NCBI GenBank assembly: GCA_038729485.1
Contig: JAVYRX010000002.1
Span: 127,064 to 191,063 of the forward strand
Length of the DNA stretch: 64,000 nt
Direction: 5' to 3'
Source: GCA-001856825 sp038729485
GTDB taxonomy: Archaea; Thermoplasmatota; Thermoplasmata; Thermoplasmatales; GCA-001856825
In this document: positions 25,388 to 34,358 of the stretch, one piece after another
Position numbering within the stretch: position 1 is the stretch's first letter
How the letters are laid out: each line of letters opens with the position of its first letter
Notes under the pieces: generated by a model
The model's input: only the letters and a program-made list of their open reading frames with translations
Database searches by the model: none
Told to the model about the DNA's origin: nothing
Position numbers and translations under genes: made by a program

Positions 25388-26764
25388 ATGGAAGAAGAAT
25401 TAGAAGATGATTTCTCAGTCTGGTACAACAACATAATAGAGAAGACAGGACTAACAGACAAACGTTATCCCGTCAAGGGGCTTAATGTCTGGCCGCCATA
25501 CGGTTGGGCGCTGATGAGAAACGTGGATTCCATCATAAGGGAAAAATTTCAAGAGAAAGGCTACAAAGAGGTGAACTTTCCAACTCTTATACCCAAAAGC
25601 CAATTCGACAAAGAAGCTGAACATATCAAAGGGTTTTCAAATGAGGTTTATTGGGTGACTAGGGGAGGCTCTTCCGAACTTGAAGAGAAGCTAGCTCTGA
25701 GACCAACAAGTGAAACAGCGATGTACCCAGTGTTCTCGCTTTGGGTCAGAAGCCATTCAGATCTGCCACTTAAGATATTCCAGATCGTTAATACGTTCCG
25801 TTATGAAACAAAACAAACGAGAACATTCATCAGGGTAAGGGAGATACATTTCATAGAAGGACATACATGCCATGAAGATTTCGAAGATTCTGAGAGGCAA
25901 ATAGAGGACGATGTACAAATTTGGAAGGGAATTGCAGACAGCATATCCATACCTTACACAATGCTGAGAAGACCTGATTGGGACAAATTCCCAGGCGCGT
26001 TTTACACCATTGGCGTGGATACAATACTTCCTTCAGGGAGAAGCCTTCAGATTGCAACAATACACCAATATAAAGAGAATTTCTCAAGAGCTTACGATAT
26101 AATGTATACGGATCAAGATGGACAGAGAAAATACGTTCACCAGACCACGTTCGGAATTTCCGAGAGATTAATTGCTGCCATAGTAGGGATACATGGTGAC
26201 AAGAAAGGCCTTATATTGCCGCCGTCAGTTGCACCTATACAGGCAGTAATAGTTCCAATCCCGGGCGAAGGGGTAATAGAATATGCAAGGGATATATTAA
26301 ACATCCTGAGATCAAAAGGGATAAGAGCTGAACTTGATGAAAGAGAACAATATACCCCAGGATGGAAATTCAACGACTGGGAAGAGAAGGGTGTTCCGGT
26401 GAGACTAGACATTGGCAGGGAGGAGGCAGGTTCGAATTCTGTTACAATCAGCCTTAGAACGGGAGGTAAAAGGAAAGTAAAGCTGTCATCCCTCGTAAGA
26501 TCTGTTAAAAACTCGTTTGAAGAGATAAAAGATACCCTCTATAAAAGAGCGGAAGAGAAGCTGCAGAACTTTCTGATAGAAATAGACGATCTTGGTAAGG
26601 CTACTGGCACCGGACCAAACGTGATTTGCTGGTGTGGCAGAAAAGAGTGTGCTGACAAGATAGAAACCACGGGAAAATCTATACTTGGCTCCCTTGGTGG
26701 AGAGGGTAGCTGCATCGTTTGCGGCTCAAATGGGAAGAAGACCATAATTTCAAGAAAATACTGA
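25388..26764 (+). CDS. proS: Prolyl-tRNA synthetase (archaeal/eukaryotic type)
   Basis: A 458-residue class II synthetase without the bacterial editing insertion. Motif 2 (FRYETKQTRTFIRVREIHFIEGHT), the histidine-rich loop, the C-terminal anticodon-binding domain (VPVRLDIGREEAGSNSVTI) and a zinc-binding tail with CWCGRKEC and CIVCGS are present. It ends in Tyr, as usual for the group. The ATG is preceded by AATTTAATAATAC about 30 bases upstream. A tRNA-Pro gene (CGG) lies at 41.5 kb. Confidence 0.96.
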   Translation: MEEELEDDFSVWYNNIIEKTGLTDKRYPVKGLNVWPPYGWALMRNVDSIIREKFQEKGYKEVNFPTLIPKSQFDKEAEHIKGFSNEVYWVTRGGSSELEEKLALRPTSETAMYPVFSLWVRSHSDLPLKIFQIVNTFRYETKQTRTFIRVREIHFIEGHTCHEDFEDSERQIEDDVQIWKGIADSISIPYTMLRRPDWDKFPGAFYTIGVDTILPSGRSLQIATIHQYKENFSRAYDIMYTDQDGQRKYVHQTTFGISERLIAAIVGIHGDKKGLILPPSVAPIQAVIVPIPGEGVIEYARDILNILRSKGIRAELDEREQYTPGWKFNDWEEKGVPVRLDIGREEAGSNSVTISLRTGGKRKVKLSSLVRSVKNSFEEIKDTLYKRAEEKLQNFLIEIDDLGKATGTGPNVICWCGRKECADKIETTGKSILGSLGGEGSCIVCGSNGKKTIISRKY

Positions 26765-26770
26765 CCTGTT

Positions 26771-26977
26771 TTAACTCACGCCAACTTCTTCCCTCATTTT
26801 GAGCCTTGAGACTACTACTCCCAATATACCAAAGAGAATGAGTATCACGGATATGGAGTATAGGCCTATATCATTCCAGTCACCGTAAGTTATAGACCAG
26901 CCTAAGTAGAACACTACAGCGCCTACGACCAATATCAGGGACAAGTATTCAAGTACCCTGTTGCCTGTCACTTTCAT
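26771..26977 (-). CDS. Small two-helix membrane protein
   Basis: A 68-residue protein with two hydrophobic segments (about 11-30, LSLILVVGAVVFYLGWSITY, and 38-57, GLYSISVILILFGILGVVVS) and a short charged C-terminus. No family or function recognised. It lies convergent with proS, seven bases from its stop, at the edge of an accessory stretch. Codon use is ordinary and the two helices are well formed, so it is probably real. Confidence 0.65.
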   Translation of the reverse strand: MKVTGNRVLEYLSLILVVGAVVFYLGWSITYGDWNDIGLYSISVILILFGILGVVVSRLKMREEVGVS

Positions 26978-27122
26978 TTAATCTACATTGTGACCTACCA
27001 TAAATTAATTTTCGCTTTGGAATATAGATTGCTCCAGAAAAGTTAATTTATATCAACTAAAATGATCTTACAGGCAAGAAGAGATCATTGTTTTTAAGTT
27101 TCATTGGAGGAGAAAAAGATTG
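26978..27122. other. Short A/T-rich spacer before gene debris
   Basis: Contains the promoter of the small membrane protein on the minus strand and, on the plus strand, TTAATTTATATC (27042-27053) and a GGAGGAG ribosome-binding sequence near 27105 that precede a decayed reading frame at 27123. Confidence 0.4.
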
Positions 27123-27451
27123 ATGCCCCTTGAAAGCCATAATGGATTAGCATTAGGTGGGCACTTATCTCCGCACATGCCAAAAATGAGGGTTGCCTAA
27201 ATCCGGAAAAAGAAATTATCAGATGCTTTTGAAGATGTTGCCAGAGACTTTAGTGACTAAAGATGTTTACATAAAAAAGGCCGACTAACCCTGTGAAGAG
27301 ACTTTTAAAGATACAGGAAGATTTTCATGATCGTGGACAAAATTTCAGTAAGTTTGACATCATATATCTTTCGAAGAGGAAGATAAAGACGGAAAAAATA
27401 AATTTCCGATTATTACTAAATATTGTTTATTCATATAATCGCCACATATGA
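27123..27451 (+). pseudogene. Decayed plus-strand gene (unidentified)
   Basis: An ATG with an upstream GGAGGAG opens MPLESHNGLALGGHL and stops after 25 codons. The same frame continues after TAA as IRKKKLSDAFEDVARDFSD and stops again. In another frame a GTG at 27293 opens 52 codons (VKRLLKIQEDFHDRGQNF, then FDIIYLSKRKIKTEKINF). Amino-acid composition is protein-like on both sides of the stops, which suggests one gene broken by stops and a frameshift. No family recognised. Confidence 0.4.
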
Positions 27452-27594
27452 ATTATATAATATCAATGAACATCACTATTCTCAGCCACTGGAATCTTTA
27501 GAGAGAGCCATTTATTCCTATACTTCATTTGCCACAATTTTAAGTTAAAATTTAGTGTCCTTTTGATCTACCTGTAGGTGAATATTTTGAACAT

Positions 27595-28260
27595 TTATGA
27601 TAGCCTTCTTGCGTGGCCTTTTCCATCAATTTCCCATATTTCAGCTTCGTAGGAAATATTGCTGAGCCCGCATTTCTTCTTTCCTAATCCCTGCAATGCT
27701 TCCCTTTATAATGGATCCATCATTTTTTGTCCTGTGTTTTATTTCATATTTCTCAGAGTCGAATGTGAAAATTTTACCTTTAGTTTCCAGTTATTAATTG
27801 CGTATTTCATCAAATTTAATAACCGGTGGGTTTCCCATGGAAAAAGTATCGTGATTCTGTGTTTTGCCTTCATCTTCCTATAGATATATGCCTAGAATAG
27901 TTCATAAGCATATGGGTAGTTTGTCCAAAGCACACATTCCAGGATTCCTTCTGAGAAAACTTCAAAAGGCTTTATTCTTCTAAAGATAAGCTCAACAGGG
28001 AGACCGGGCTTCAAAGCATCATAACCAGTTCTATGTACTACAATATCGTCTTGAAGTTTATATGTACGGAAAAATCAACTCTTTTTGCTTCTCATACCCT
28101 CTATATAAAGGAATCCCGAACCGCTTGCCTTTACTTGTTTCATATCTGCTGGGAGAGAAACGTTTTCTTTTTTGTCGCATGAACTAGTTCCAAAAAAATT
28201 ATATTGAGAGTGTACGGGCAATGTTTGTTTATTAACGATAAAAGATTCGCACTCATTTAA
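27595..28260 (-). pseudogene. Decayed gene immediately downstream of the DNA methyltransferase
   Basis: A minus-strand stretch that translates as sensible protein but is broken by at least two in-frame stops (TGA at 28075-28077, TAG at 27892-27894) and two frameshifts near 27780 and 27685. Pieces include LPADMKQVKASGSGFLYIEG, GYDALKPGLPVELIFRRIKP, FSEGILECVLWTNYPYAYEL, ITILFPWETHRLLNLMKYAI, SEKYEIKHRTKNDGSIIKG and the end SYEAEIWEIDGKGHARRLS. About 215 codons in total. It begins in the same frame as, and directly after, the methyltransferase stop. I do not recognise the family. A cognate restriction enzyme that has decayed is one possibility suggested only by position. Confidence 0.65.
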
Positions 28261-29391
28261 TTAACCTTTCTTAAATATAAAAATATATTCGTGTTTAAAA
28301 ACATAATACTCACCGAGCAAAGCTCTGTATCTCCACAACTCTTTTTGATTCATTTTTCCACGTGTTTCATCAAAGTTCTTAACCACTATACTTTTGAGGG
28401 TAAATCCTGATTTCATTATCACCTGCATAGAATAAAATCCTAGGGGAATCCACTGACCAGATTCATATTTATCACCAATAACAATAGCCAGATATCTATC
28501 GTTGTCGAGTATATCCCGGCATTTTTTGACAGAATTTCCTAGCCTTAGGAGAAAATCGTTTAATGACAGTGCATTTGATAAGTCCTTCTTATTATCACTA
28601 AACCTAATAATATCATAATAAGGAGGGTGCATAATCACCAGTTGCACAGACTCAATTCCTATCTCAGAAAGTAGTGATCTATAGTCTAGTTCGACACTAT
28701 CACCGACTATGATTTTAGTTTCAACGTTTCCTTGGATTTTCTCCCTATCTACACGTTCCTCAGCTCTTTTGGCTACTTCTTCATTCAATTCTATTCCGAT
28801 ACCATTCCTGCCGAGCCTTCTGCATTCTATTAACGTTGTCCCGCTACCCACAAAGGGGTCAAATACCCACTCACCCCTCTTAGAATACCTCTGGATAAGC
28901 TGATTAGGAATCTGTGGAATGAAATTTCCCCAATACCAACCGAGGTGTTCTCCTGACGTATCTCGCTTATCGAATAACCAGAGGCTATCTGTTATGATAT
29001 TTTCGTATTCTCTCCAGCGGTTAAGGTTGATGTCATTAATCCTTCCATACTTGATATCATTGAGGGAATTCACAAGCCTATTGATATAATGTTTCATTCT
29101 TTCAGATGTGTAGGAACTTATAATTTGATCTAGATCTCTTACTAGGCTTCCTGTCTCTATTTTGCTTTCCTCTCCTGTTCCCAGATCTTTTTCCCAAGAA
29201 TCTTCTGATGAACTTAGAAGTTCTAACTTTAGAGATAATATACGTTCTCTAATGACCTTTGCATCGTCTAATTGCATGACTGAATTTAAAAATGATATCA
29301 TCTTATTCTTATTGAGTCTTGGCCTTTCTTTATCCAAGGTTACCCTTTTCGAGTTGAATACCTTTTTTTGATTATTTGCCTCGTTCTCCAT
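28261..29391 (-). CDS. DNA methyltransferase (N6-adenine or N4-cytosine type)
   Basis: A 376-residue site-specific DNA amino-methyltransferase. SAM motif I is FDPFVGSGTTLIECRRLG (near 187-204) with GIGIELN after it; the catalytic motif IV is VIMHPPYYDIIRF near 255. Motif I lies before motif IV, as in the DNA_methylase N4/N6 group, and the first 120 residues are a helical region that may include target recognition. The C-terminal YYVFKHEYIFIFKK is typical. No restriction gene is intact nearby. It is the only intact gene in a stretch of debris beside tRNA-Val, so it was probably brought in by transfer and kept as an orphan. Confidence 0.88.
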   Translation of the reverse strand: MENEANNQKKVFNSKRVTLDKERPRLNKNKMISFLNSVMQLDDAKVIRERILSLKLELLSSSEDSWEKDLGTGEESKIETGSLVRDLDQIISSYTSERMKHYINRLVNSLNDIKYGRINDINLNRWREYENIITDSLWLFDKRDTSGEHLGWYWGNFIPQIPNQLIQRYSKRGEWVFDPFVGSGTTLIECRRLGRNGIGIELNEEVAKRAEERVDREKIQGNVETKIIVGDSVELDYRSLLSEIGIESVQLVIMHPPYYDIIRFSDNKKDLSNALSLNDFLLRLGNSVKKCRDILDNDRYLAIVIGDKYESGQWIPLGFYSMQVIMKSGFTLKSIVVKNFDETRGKMNQKELWRYRALLGEYYVFKHEYIFIFKKG

Positions 29392-29509
29392 AATAGCAGC
29401 AATATATTACCAGTAGGAGCTTAAATATTTTCTAGTTTTATTAAAATTTTTATCAATCCACTCAGTATTTACATAAAAGTCCCTAAGGTTTTCGTACACT
29501 TACAATACT

Positions 29510-29775
29510 TCAGGCTGAACATTTCTTCAGCTCATCAAGGCATGCAGAGTATTCATTAATAATTTTATTTAACTCCTCTTCGCTTAATTCTGTTTTGCTT
29601 GGGTACATTATTTGAGAACTGAACTCTTTCCTACGTTACAATCATTTATTTTCATCACTTCACGCATGAAGGCCTCACATAATGGCACTATTGCTGGAAT
29701 GGAAAAAGTTGTCGACTAATTTAGTCTTGTTGGAACCTTGGCGCCACTTGCAGAGAAGATTCTGGTGAAGCTAAG
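29510..29775 (-). pseudogene. Decayed minus-strand coding fragment
   Basis: Two adjoining frames read as protein. Codons from 29775 give FTRIFSASGAKVPTRLN, a stop, then IPAIVPLCEAFMREVMKIND and KSSVLK ending at 29608. An ATG at 29608 in another frame gives MYPSKTELSEEELNKIINEY and ends at 29510. The join is a frameshift within four bases. No family recognised. Confidence 0.4.
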
Positions 29776-29821
29776 TACCGTTTAAATTTACCTCCTTGCT
29801 AGCTATTATCGGGTTTTATGA

Positions 29822-29986
29822 ACAAACATTATTACAACTGAGAAAACCCCTAGTAATGTTTCTCTTAGAGAGGAATCCTTTCCAGACTGTTTAGCACTAA
29901 AGAGAGAAATAGGCGTTGACCCTTATTACAATACAACTACTGAAACAGTTTATAAGAGTGGCATGTTAAAACGTAAAGCAAATTGA
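29822..29986 (+). pseudogene. Plus-strand coding remnant without start
   Basis: A 54-codon open stretch between two TGA stops with no initiation codon upstream. It contains SLREESFPDCLALKREIGVD followed by PYYNTTTETVYKSGMLKRKA. The composition is protein-like, with a tail that could come from a transposase or DNA-binding protein, but no motif is decisive. Confidence 0.3.
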
Positions 29987-30495
29987 CCACAGATTAAAAC
30001 TTTTGAGAATGACGCAAACTAACGTCGGGGATCAGTTTAGAGTTAAAATGCAAAATACGCTGAATTACTAGATTTTCATCATATAAAAATTGCTGTCGAC
30101 AAAATAATATGAGAATAATTAAAGAATCAGGATCTAAGTTCAGTGAAGCGGAAATGGACAAATAGCTTCTTCTAAATTTTCTTTGGTTGGAATAGATCGG
30201 TAGCAAGTACGTAAGCATGAATGCTAGGTTCCCGATCCCTTCTTAAGCAATCTATCCTTCAAGCCACTATAAATAGCGGATAATCCGCCGGCACCAGAGA
30301 ATCATAATACGGAAGACGAATGTATACCGTAGTCCGTGAACTTCATAGCTATACTGCCATAAAATGAAACTTCCCATTTGCTGCTTGGAAATATACGCAT
30401 CATTATTTCTTTCCATTTGATATCTAAACAAAATGCAAGATTAATCTTAAACGCAAATGGTATAATTACAGGACAATACCATAAATAATTGATAG

Positions 30496-30568
30496 TGGGC
30501 CCGGCCGGATTCGAACCGGCGGTCTCCGCCTTGTAAGGGCGACGTCATAGCCGCTAGACCACGAGCCC
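30496..30568 (-). tRNA. tRNA-Val (anticodon UAC)
   Basis: A 73-nt cloverleaf with acceptor GGGCTCG/CGGGCCC plus discriminator A, anticodon stem TCGCC/GGCGG with loop CTTACAA (anticodon TAC), and T arm GCCGG-TTCGAAT-CCGGC. No intron and no encoded CCA. An A/T-rich box (ttattta) lies about 30 bases upstream. The region beyond its 3' end is gene debris. Confidence 0.96.
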
Positions 30569-30612
30569 TGGTACCTAATGTTGCTTTTCTAAATAACACT
30601 TATCAATATGGA

Positions 30613-31938
30613 TCAGAGAATTGGAAGAAGGTTGTTTATCTCCCAGTCTGTAACGAAAGACCTGAAATCGTCCCATTCTTTTTGTTTTATATAGAGGAAG
30701 TTCTTGTAAATGTGCTCTCCAAGTACGCTCTTCATCAGTTCGCTATTTCTGAGATGATGAAGGGCCTCACCGAGGGATTCTGGAAGCTGATCGATCTGCA
30801 TTTCCTCTCTCTGTCTTGGGGCTAGATGGAATATATCCTGCTCAACCGGGTCAGGGCATTTCAGTTTTTTCTCCACGCCATCAAGACCGGCTCCAAGTAT
30901 TACTGCAAATTGAAGATATGGATTCCCGGCAGAATCTGGTGCTCTAAACTCCAGCCTTTTCTTGATGCCATCGCCTGCCGGCAGCCGTATCATAGCTGAC
31001 CTGTTCCTTCTCCCCCAAGCTATGTACACGGGGGCTTCATAACCAGGTACAAGCCTCTTGTATGAATTTACCCAGGAAGCAATTATGGAAGATATTTCCA
31101 CGCTATGTTTCAGGACTCCAGCGAGATACTGATAAGCGAAATCAGACAATCCATTTTTATCCTTCTGATCCCAGAAGAAATTCTTGTCCTCGGACGGTGA
31201 CATTATGCTTTGATGTATATGCATCCCTGTACCATTAATTCCATAGAATGGCTTGGGCATAAAAGTCGCGTATAAACCGAATCTCGATGCAACTGTCTTA
31301 ATTGCGGTCCTCATCGTAATGATCCTGTCCGCCATCGCAAGGGCTGGCGCATATCGAAGATCAATTTCATGCTGTCCTGGTGAAACCTCGTGATGAGCCG
31401 CCTCCGGCATGTAGCCTAATAACTCAAGATAATTCAGTATCTCCTTTTTAACCAATTCTCCCTTATCCAGAGGACCGAAGGTGAAATATCCGCCTGAATC
31501 GTGCGGCAGATATTTCCCGTCTTTCTGCTCTAATAGGAAGAATTCAAATTCTGGACCTACAAAAAATTCCATACTCTTCTTGCGTAACCTTTCTAGCTGT
31601 TTCTGAAGTATGTACCTCGGATCTCCCATGAACGGCTTGCCTTCGGGCGTCATAATGGAACAGACGAACCTAGCGGCTTTCCCTCCATCTATCGCCCAAG
31701 GAAGTATCTCGAATGACGCATAATCTGGAAATGCCCTCATATCACTCTCTTCTATTGTCGCATATCCCAAAACAGAAGAGCCGTCAAACAGTACCCCCTC
31801 CTCCAGTACTCTCTGAAGCCTATTTCTCGGAATCATCACAGACTTCGGGGTCCCCCGAATATCTGTGAACTGAAAGTAGAAGTATCTCAAATCCTTCTGG
31901 TCCGCTACTTTTACAATCTCCGTAGGGTCATAATCCAT
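30613..31938 (-). CDS. glnA: Glutamine synthetase, type I
   Basis: A 441-residue enzyme assimilating ammonia into glutamine. FDGSSVLGYATIEESDM (near 51) and GPEFEFFLLE (near 132) carry metal ligands; YGINGTGMHIHQS (near 238) and RNRSAMIRLPAG (near 325) form the active site. The length and absence of a clear adenylylation Tyr loop fit the shorter GSI-alpha type. No PII or regulator gene adjoins. It lies 22 bases downstream of the acyl-CoA synthetase beta gene and close to tRNA-Val. Confidence 0.96.
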   Translation of the reverse strand: MDYDPTEIVKVADQKDLRYFYFQFTDIRGTPKSVMIPRNRLQRVLEEGVLFDGSSVLGYATIEESDMRAFPDYASFEILPWAIDGGKAARFVCSIMTPEGKPFMGDPRYILQKQLERLRKKSMEFFVGPEFEFFLLEQKDGKYLPHDSGGYFTFGPLDKGELVKKEILNYLELLGYMPEAAHHEVSPGQHEIDLRYAPALAMADRIITMRTAIKTVASRFGLYATFMPKPFYGINGTGMHIHQSIMSPSEDKNFFWDQKDKNGLSDFAYQYLAGVLKHSVEISSIIASWVNSYKRLVPGYEAPVYIAWGRRNRSAMIRLPAGDGIKKRLEFRAPDSAGNPYLQFAVILGAGLDGVEKKLKCPDPVEQDIFHLAPRQREEMQIDQLPESLGEALHHLRNSELMKSVLGEHIYKNFLYIKQKEWDDFRSFVTDWEINNLLPIL

Positions 31939-31960
31939 AATAAGCTAATTACACAACGGT

Positions 31961-32581
31961 TTAAGCTTTTCTCTCTTTGGTCAAAGGGATAATCTTTGCG
32001 TCTACGATCATATATGAATTTTTGTAAAGAAATACAGGATTGAAATCCACCTGATTGTATCGGAGTCTCCCAGCAAAGTCTGATATCTTCAGGAGAAGAT
32101 TTACGATCATCTCCCTTTCTGCGGAAAGTCTTCTGTATCCTTTGAAAATGCTTGAAAACTTGAGTTCGTCAATCATATCTTCAGCATCGAAATTCGTTAG
32201 GGGCAACTTCTTAAACGATACGTCCTTGAAAAGTTCGGCATAGAATCCGCCTAATCCAAAAAGGATTAAATCGCCGAATGAGGGATCCTTTATGAGCCCA
32301 ACCATTACCTCTATGCCTTTTGGTGCCATCTCTTCCGCGTACAGTTTCTCTCCCGGAAATTTGGAAGTAAGTTTAGAAAACGCCGATTTCAATTCTTCCA
32401 TATTTCTTAGATCTGAGAGAACTGCACCAGCTTCCGTTTTGTGCGTTATGGTCTCAGAACTAACTTTTAGTACTGCTGGAAAATTTCCTGTGAAATCTTC
32501 TGGGGAATTCATTATGAACCTTCTTGGAAGCATGAACCCCTCCCTCTCAAGTCTAGACTTAAACTCAAATTCAGTCGTCAT
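31961..32581 (-). CDS. ADP-forming acyl-CoA synthetase beta subunit (ATP-grasp)
   Basis: A 206-residue ATP-grasp domain that, with the alpha subunit encoded just upstream, converts acyl-CoA, ADP and phosphate to acid, CoA and ATP. The N-terminal PAVLKVSSETITHKTEAGAV contains the conserved HKTE, with YAEEMAPKGIEVMVGLIKDP and FGLGGFYAELFKDVSF following, and VDFNPVFLY near the end. It overlaps the alpha gene by 11 bases. Substrate acid is not determinable. Confidence 0.92.
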   Translation of the reverse strand: MTTEFEFKSRLEREGFMLPRRFIMNSPEDFTGNFPAVLKVSSETITHKTEAGAVLSDLRNMEELKSAFSKLTSKFPGEKLYAEEMAPKGIEVMVGLIKDPSFGDLILFGLGGFYAELFKDVSFKKLPLTNFDAEDMIDELKFSSIFKGYRRLSAEREMIVNLLLKISDFAGRLRYNQVDFNPVFLYKNSYMIVDAKIIPLTKERKA

Positions 32582-33956
32582 CCTTGAACCTCCGAAGATA
32601 GTGCCCTCTCTCTGCCAACGCCATTAAAGAAGAAACGCTTCTCTTGATCGAAGGGTATGTGGGAACTCCGGAAGCGAGGAGCTTTCTTGTCATCTCCCTT
32701 GAATATTTACCCCCAATGGTGCCGACTATCATCGGTATTTCCCCCTCCTTCACGAACCTGGATAGAAAATCCACTATCCTCTCCGTTACTCCAAATGTTT
32801 GGAATAGAACAAATGCAATTATCCCATCATATTCATTTGACTTTGCGACTTCTGAAATTACAGCTTCGTATTCATCATCCGTTGCTTCCGCAGTCATATC
32901 TATAGGATTGAAGGGGGAGCCTATTGGCGAGATGTTCTTCCTTATAACACTCACTAATGCATCCGTAGGCTTGTTAACTGTGAAGCCGCTCCTTTCAAGA
33001 AGATCAGTCGCTATCACGCCAACTCCTCCTGCAGACGTGACTACCGCTACTCTTCTTCCCTTCATAGGTCTTGAAAAAGCAAATGCTGATGCAAAATCTA
33101 TGAGCTCCACCTCATTATTTGCCTCAACTATGCCGTACTGTCTGAATACCCCTGTCAGAGAAAAGCTCGTTTTCATTATCGAACCTGTGTGTAAAGAGGT
33201 TGCCCTATTCCCAGCCTCCGTCCTTCCGCCTTTTATCGCAACTATACCCTTGTTTTTTGCTACATCTTTGCACTTGTTGAGAAAAGAGCCTGCATTTGTT
33301 ATATTTTCAAGGTAAACTGCGATCGATTTGGTTTTCTCGTCAGCCCCTAGGGCCTCTATTACCTCTGTCTCGTTCACGTCAGCTTCATTGCCAATGGAAA
33401 AGAATGCAGAAAATCCAATTCCAAGATCTGTGAATTCGTCCATAGTCAGCAAACCAAGGGCCCCGCTTTGTGACACGAATCCTATTTTTCCATCGAGGGG
33501 AAACTCGCTTTTCTCTTCTGATGTTAATGCTGTATTTAGTCCATTCCTTGGAATTATAATGCCCACAGTATTTGGTCCTATAATTCGCATTCCAGATTTT
33601 GAAGCTATGTCTCTCATTTCTTCTTCTGTCTTCTTCCCCGACACACCCTGTTCTCTAAAGCCGCCCGCCACCGGTATAGAAAATTTGCATCCTTTTATGG
33701 AGAGCGCTTTTATTATATCTAAAGTCTTACTTGCAGGAAGCGCTATAACGGCTACATCAACGCTTCCGGGGAGGGATTCTACACTTTTGTAGCATTTAAC
33801 CCCTTCAATTTCCTCTGCGTTAGGGTGGACTGCAAGCAACTCCCCTTTGAAATCCTTCTTTAAATTTCTAAGTATGACGTTCCCGACTTTATCGCGCTCC
33901 CTTGAGGCCCCAACAACGCAAACGCTCTTTGCATCAAATATTTCTGAGATTTTCAT
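32571..33956 (-). CDS. ADP-forming acyl-CoA synthetase alpha subunit
   Basis: A 461-residue CoA-binding and ligase subunit homologous to succinyl-CoA synthetase alpha plus the flavodoxin-like half of beta. The N-terminal CoA-binding Rossmann domain has VCVVGASRERDKVGNVILRN; FVSQSGALGLLTMDEF and FFSIGNEADVNETEVIEALG are in the second part. The phosphorylated His is expected in ATSLHTGSIM near residue 257. Length matches archaeal ACD alpha (about 460). It overlaps both the beta gene and the 93-residue protein upstream, so the three form one unit for substrate-level ATP formation. Confidence 0.94.
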   Translation of the reverse strand: MKISEIFDAKSVCVVGASRERDKVGNVILRNLKKDFKGELLAVHPNAEEIEGVKCYKSVESLPGSVDVAVIALPASKTLDIIKALSIKGCKFSIPVAGGFREQGVSGKKTEEEMRDIASKSGMRIIGPNTVGIIIPRNGLNTALTSEEKSEFPLDGKIGFVSQSGALGLLTMDEFTDLGIGFSAFFSIGNEADVNETEVIEALGADEKTKSIAVYLENITNAGSFLNKCKDVAKNKGIVAIKGGRTEAGNRATSLHTGSIMKTSFSLTGVFRQYGIVEANNEVELIDFASAFAFSRPMKGRRVAVVTSAGGVGVIATDLLERSGFTVNKPTDALVSVIRKNISPIGSPFNPIDMTAEATDDEYEAVISEVAKSNEYDGIIAFVLFQTFGVTERIVDFLSRFVKEGEIPMIVGTIGGKYSREMTRKLLASGVPTYPSIKRSVSSLMALAERGHYLRRFKDDD

Positions 33957-34234
33957 ATCTTTGACACCATTTTTTTCCTCTCCTTCGCTGAATAGCCAGT
34001 TACGTCCTCTATGAATTTATTGTAAAGCTTGATCAACATTTCCTGATCGCTGGATGGAGAAGTTTCCGTTTCTACCGAGAGTTCTTTCTTGCCAGAAACG
34101 TAGGCTCTAACGGTCAATGCTGAAATCGAAGAAACAAAAGCACCATCCTCCTTTTTCACGTTCCGGAAGACATCTCTCATTTTGTTCTCCACAAATGCAT
34201 CGCTTATCTCCTTTTTGCACGGATATTTTCTCAT
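33953..34234 (-). CDS. Small Thermoplasmatales protein (DUF5611-like, tentative)
   Basis: A 93-residue basic protein starting MRKYPCKKEISDAFVENKM, with a beta-rich centre (DGAFVSSISALTVRAYVSGK) and a helical end (QEMLIKLYNKFIEDVTGYS). It resembles a small Thermoplasma protein family I associate with DUF5611, by memory only. Its stop overlaps the ACD alpha ATG by four bases, so it is the first gene of that operon. Function unknown. It diverges from the thermosome gene. Confidence 0.7.
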   Translation of the reverse strand: MRKYPCKKEISDAFVENKMRDVFRNVKKEDGAFVSSISALTVRAYVSGKKELSVETETSPSSDQEMLIKLYNKFIEDVTGYSAKERKKMVSKI

Positions 34235-34310
34235 TTTGGCGTTAGTCCTTTAGGATATTAAATACTAATGGAATTAACATAGCAGATGCGGAACTTGAAA
34301 TTCTACAATG

Positions 34311-34325
34311 TTTAATATTTATATA
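34311..34325 (+). promoter_or_regulatory. TATA region of the thermosome gene
   Basis: TTTAATATTTATATA lies about 35-48 bases before the ATG at 34359, and GGGTGA occurs six to seven bases before that ATG. Unlike many genes here, the thermosome mRNA should therefore have a short leader with a ribosome-binding sequence. Confidence 0.55.
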
Positions 34326-34358
34326 GAAGAACGAATTACCGTTTTAGGGTGAATTCAA

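Larger units (their letters stand above)
29392..30495. other. Gene-poor stretch with scattered coding debris
   Basis: About 1.1 kb with no intact gene. Besides the fragments listed separately, a plus-strand piece at 30109-30165 (MRIIKESGSKFSEAEMDK, then stop) looks protein-like. A 74-codon minus-strand frame at 29994-30218 is rich in Ile, Leu and Ser and looks like a chance frame. Bases 29392-29460 hold the methyltransferase promoter (atatttaag element). The stretch ends at the 3' end of tRNA-Val, so it occupies the position where an integrated element would lie. Confidence 0.5.

Noticed and set aside
29994..30218. A 74-codon minus-strand frame near tRNA-Val
   Set aside because: Composition dominated by Ile, Leu and Ser with no domain pattern; overlaps a plus-strand fragment that looks more protein-like.
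26978..30495. CRISPR array or other direct-repeat array in the accessory stretch
   Set aside because: No regularly spaced repeats were found on reading either strand.
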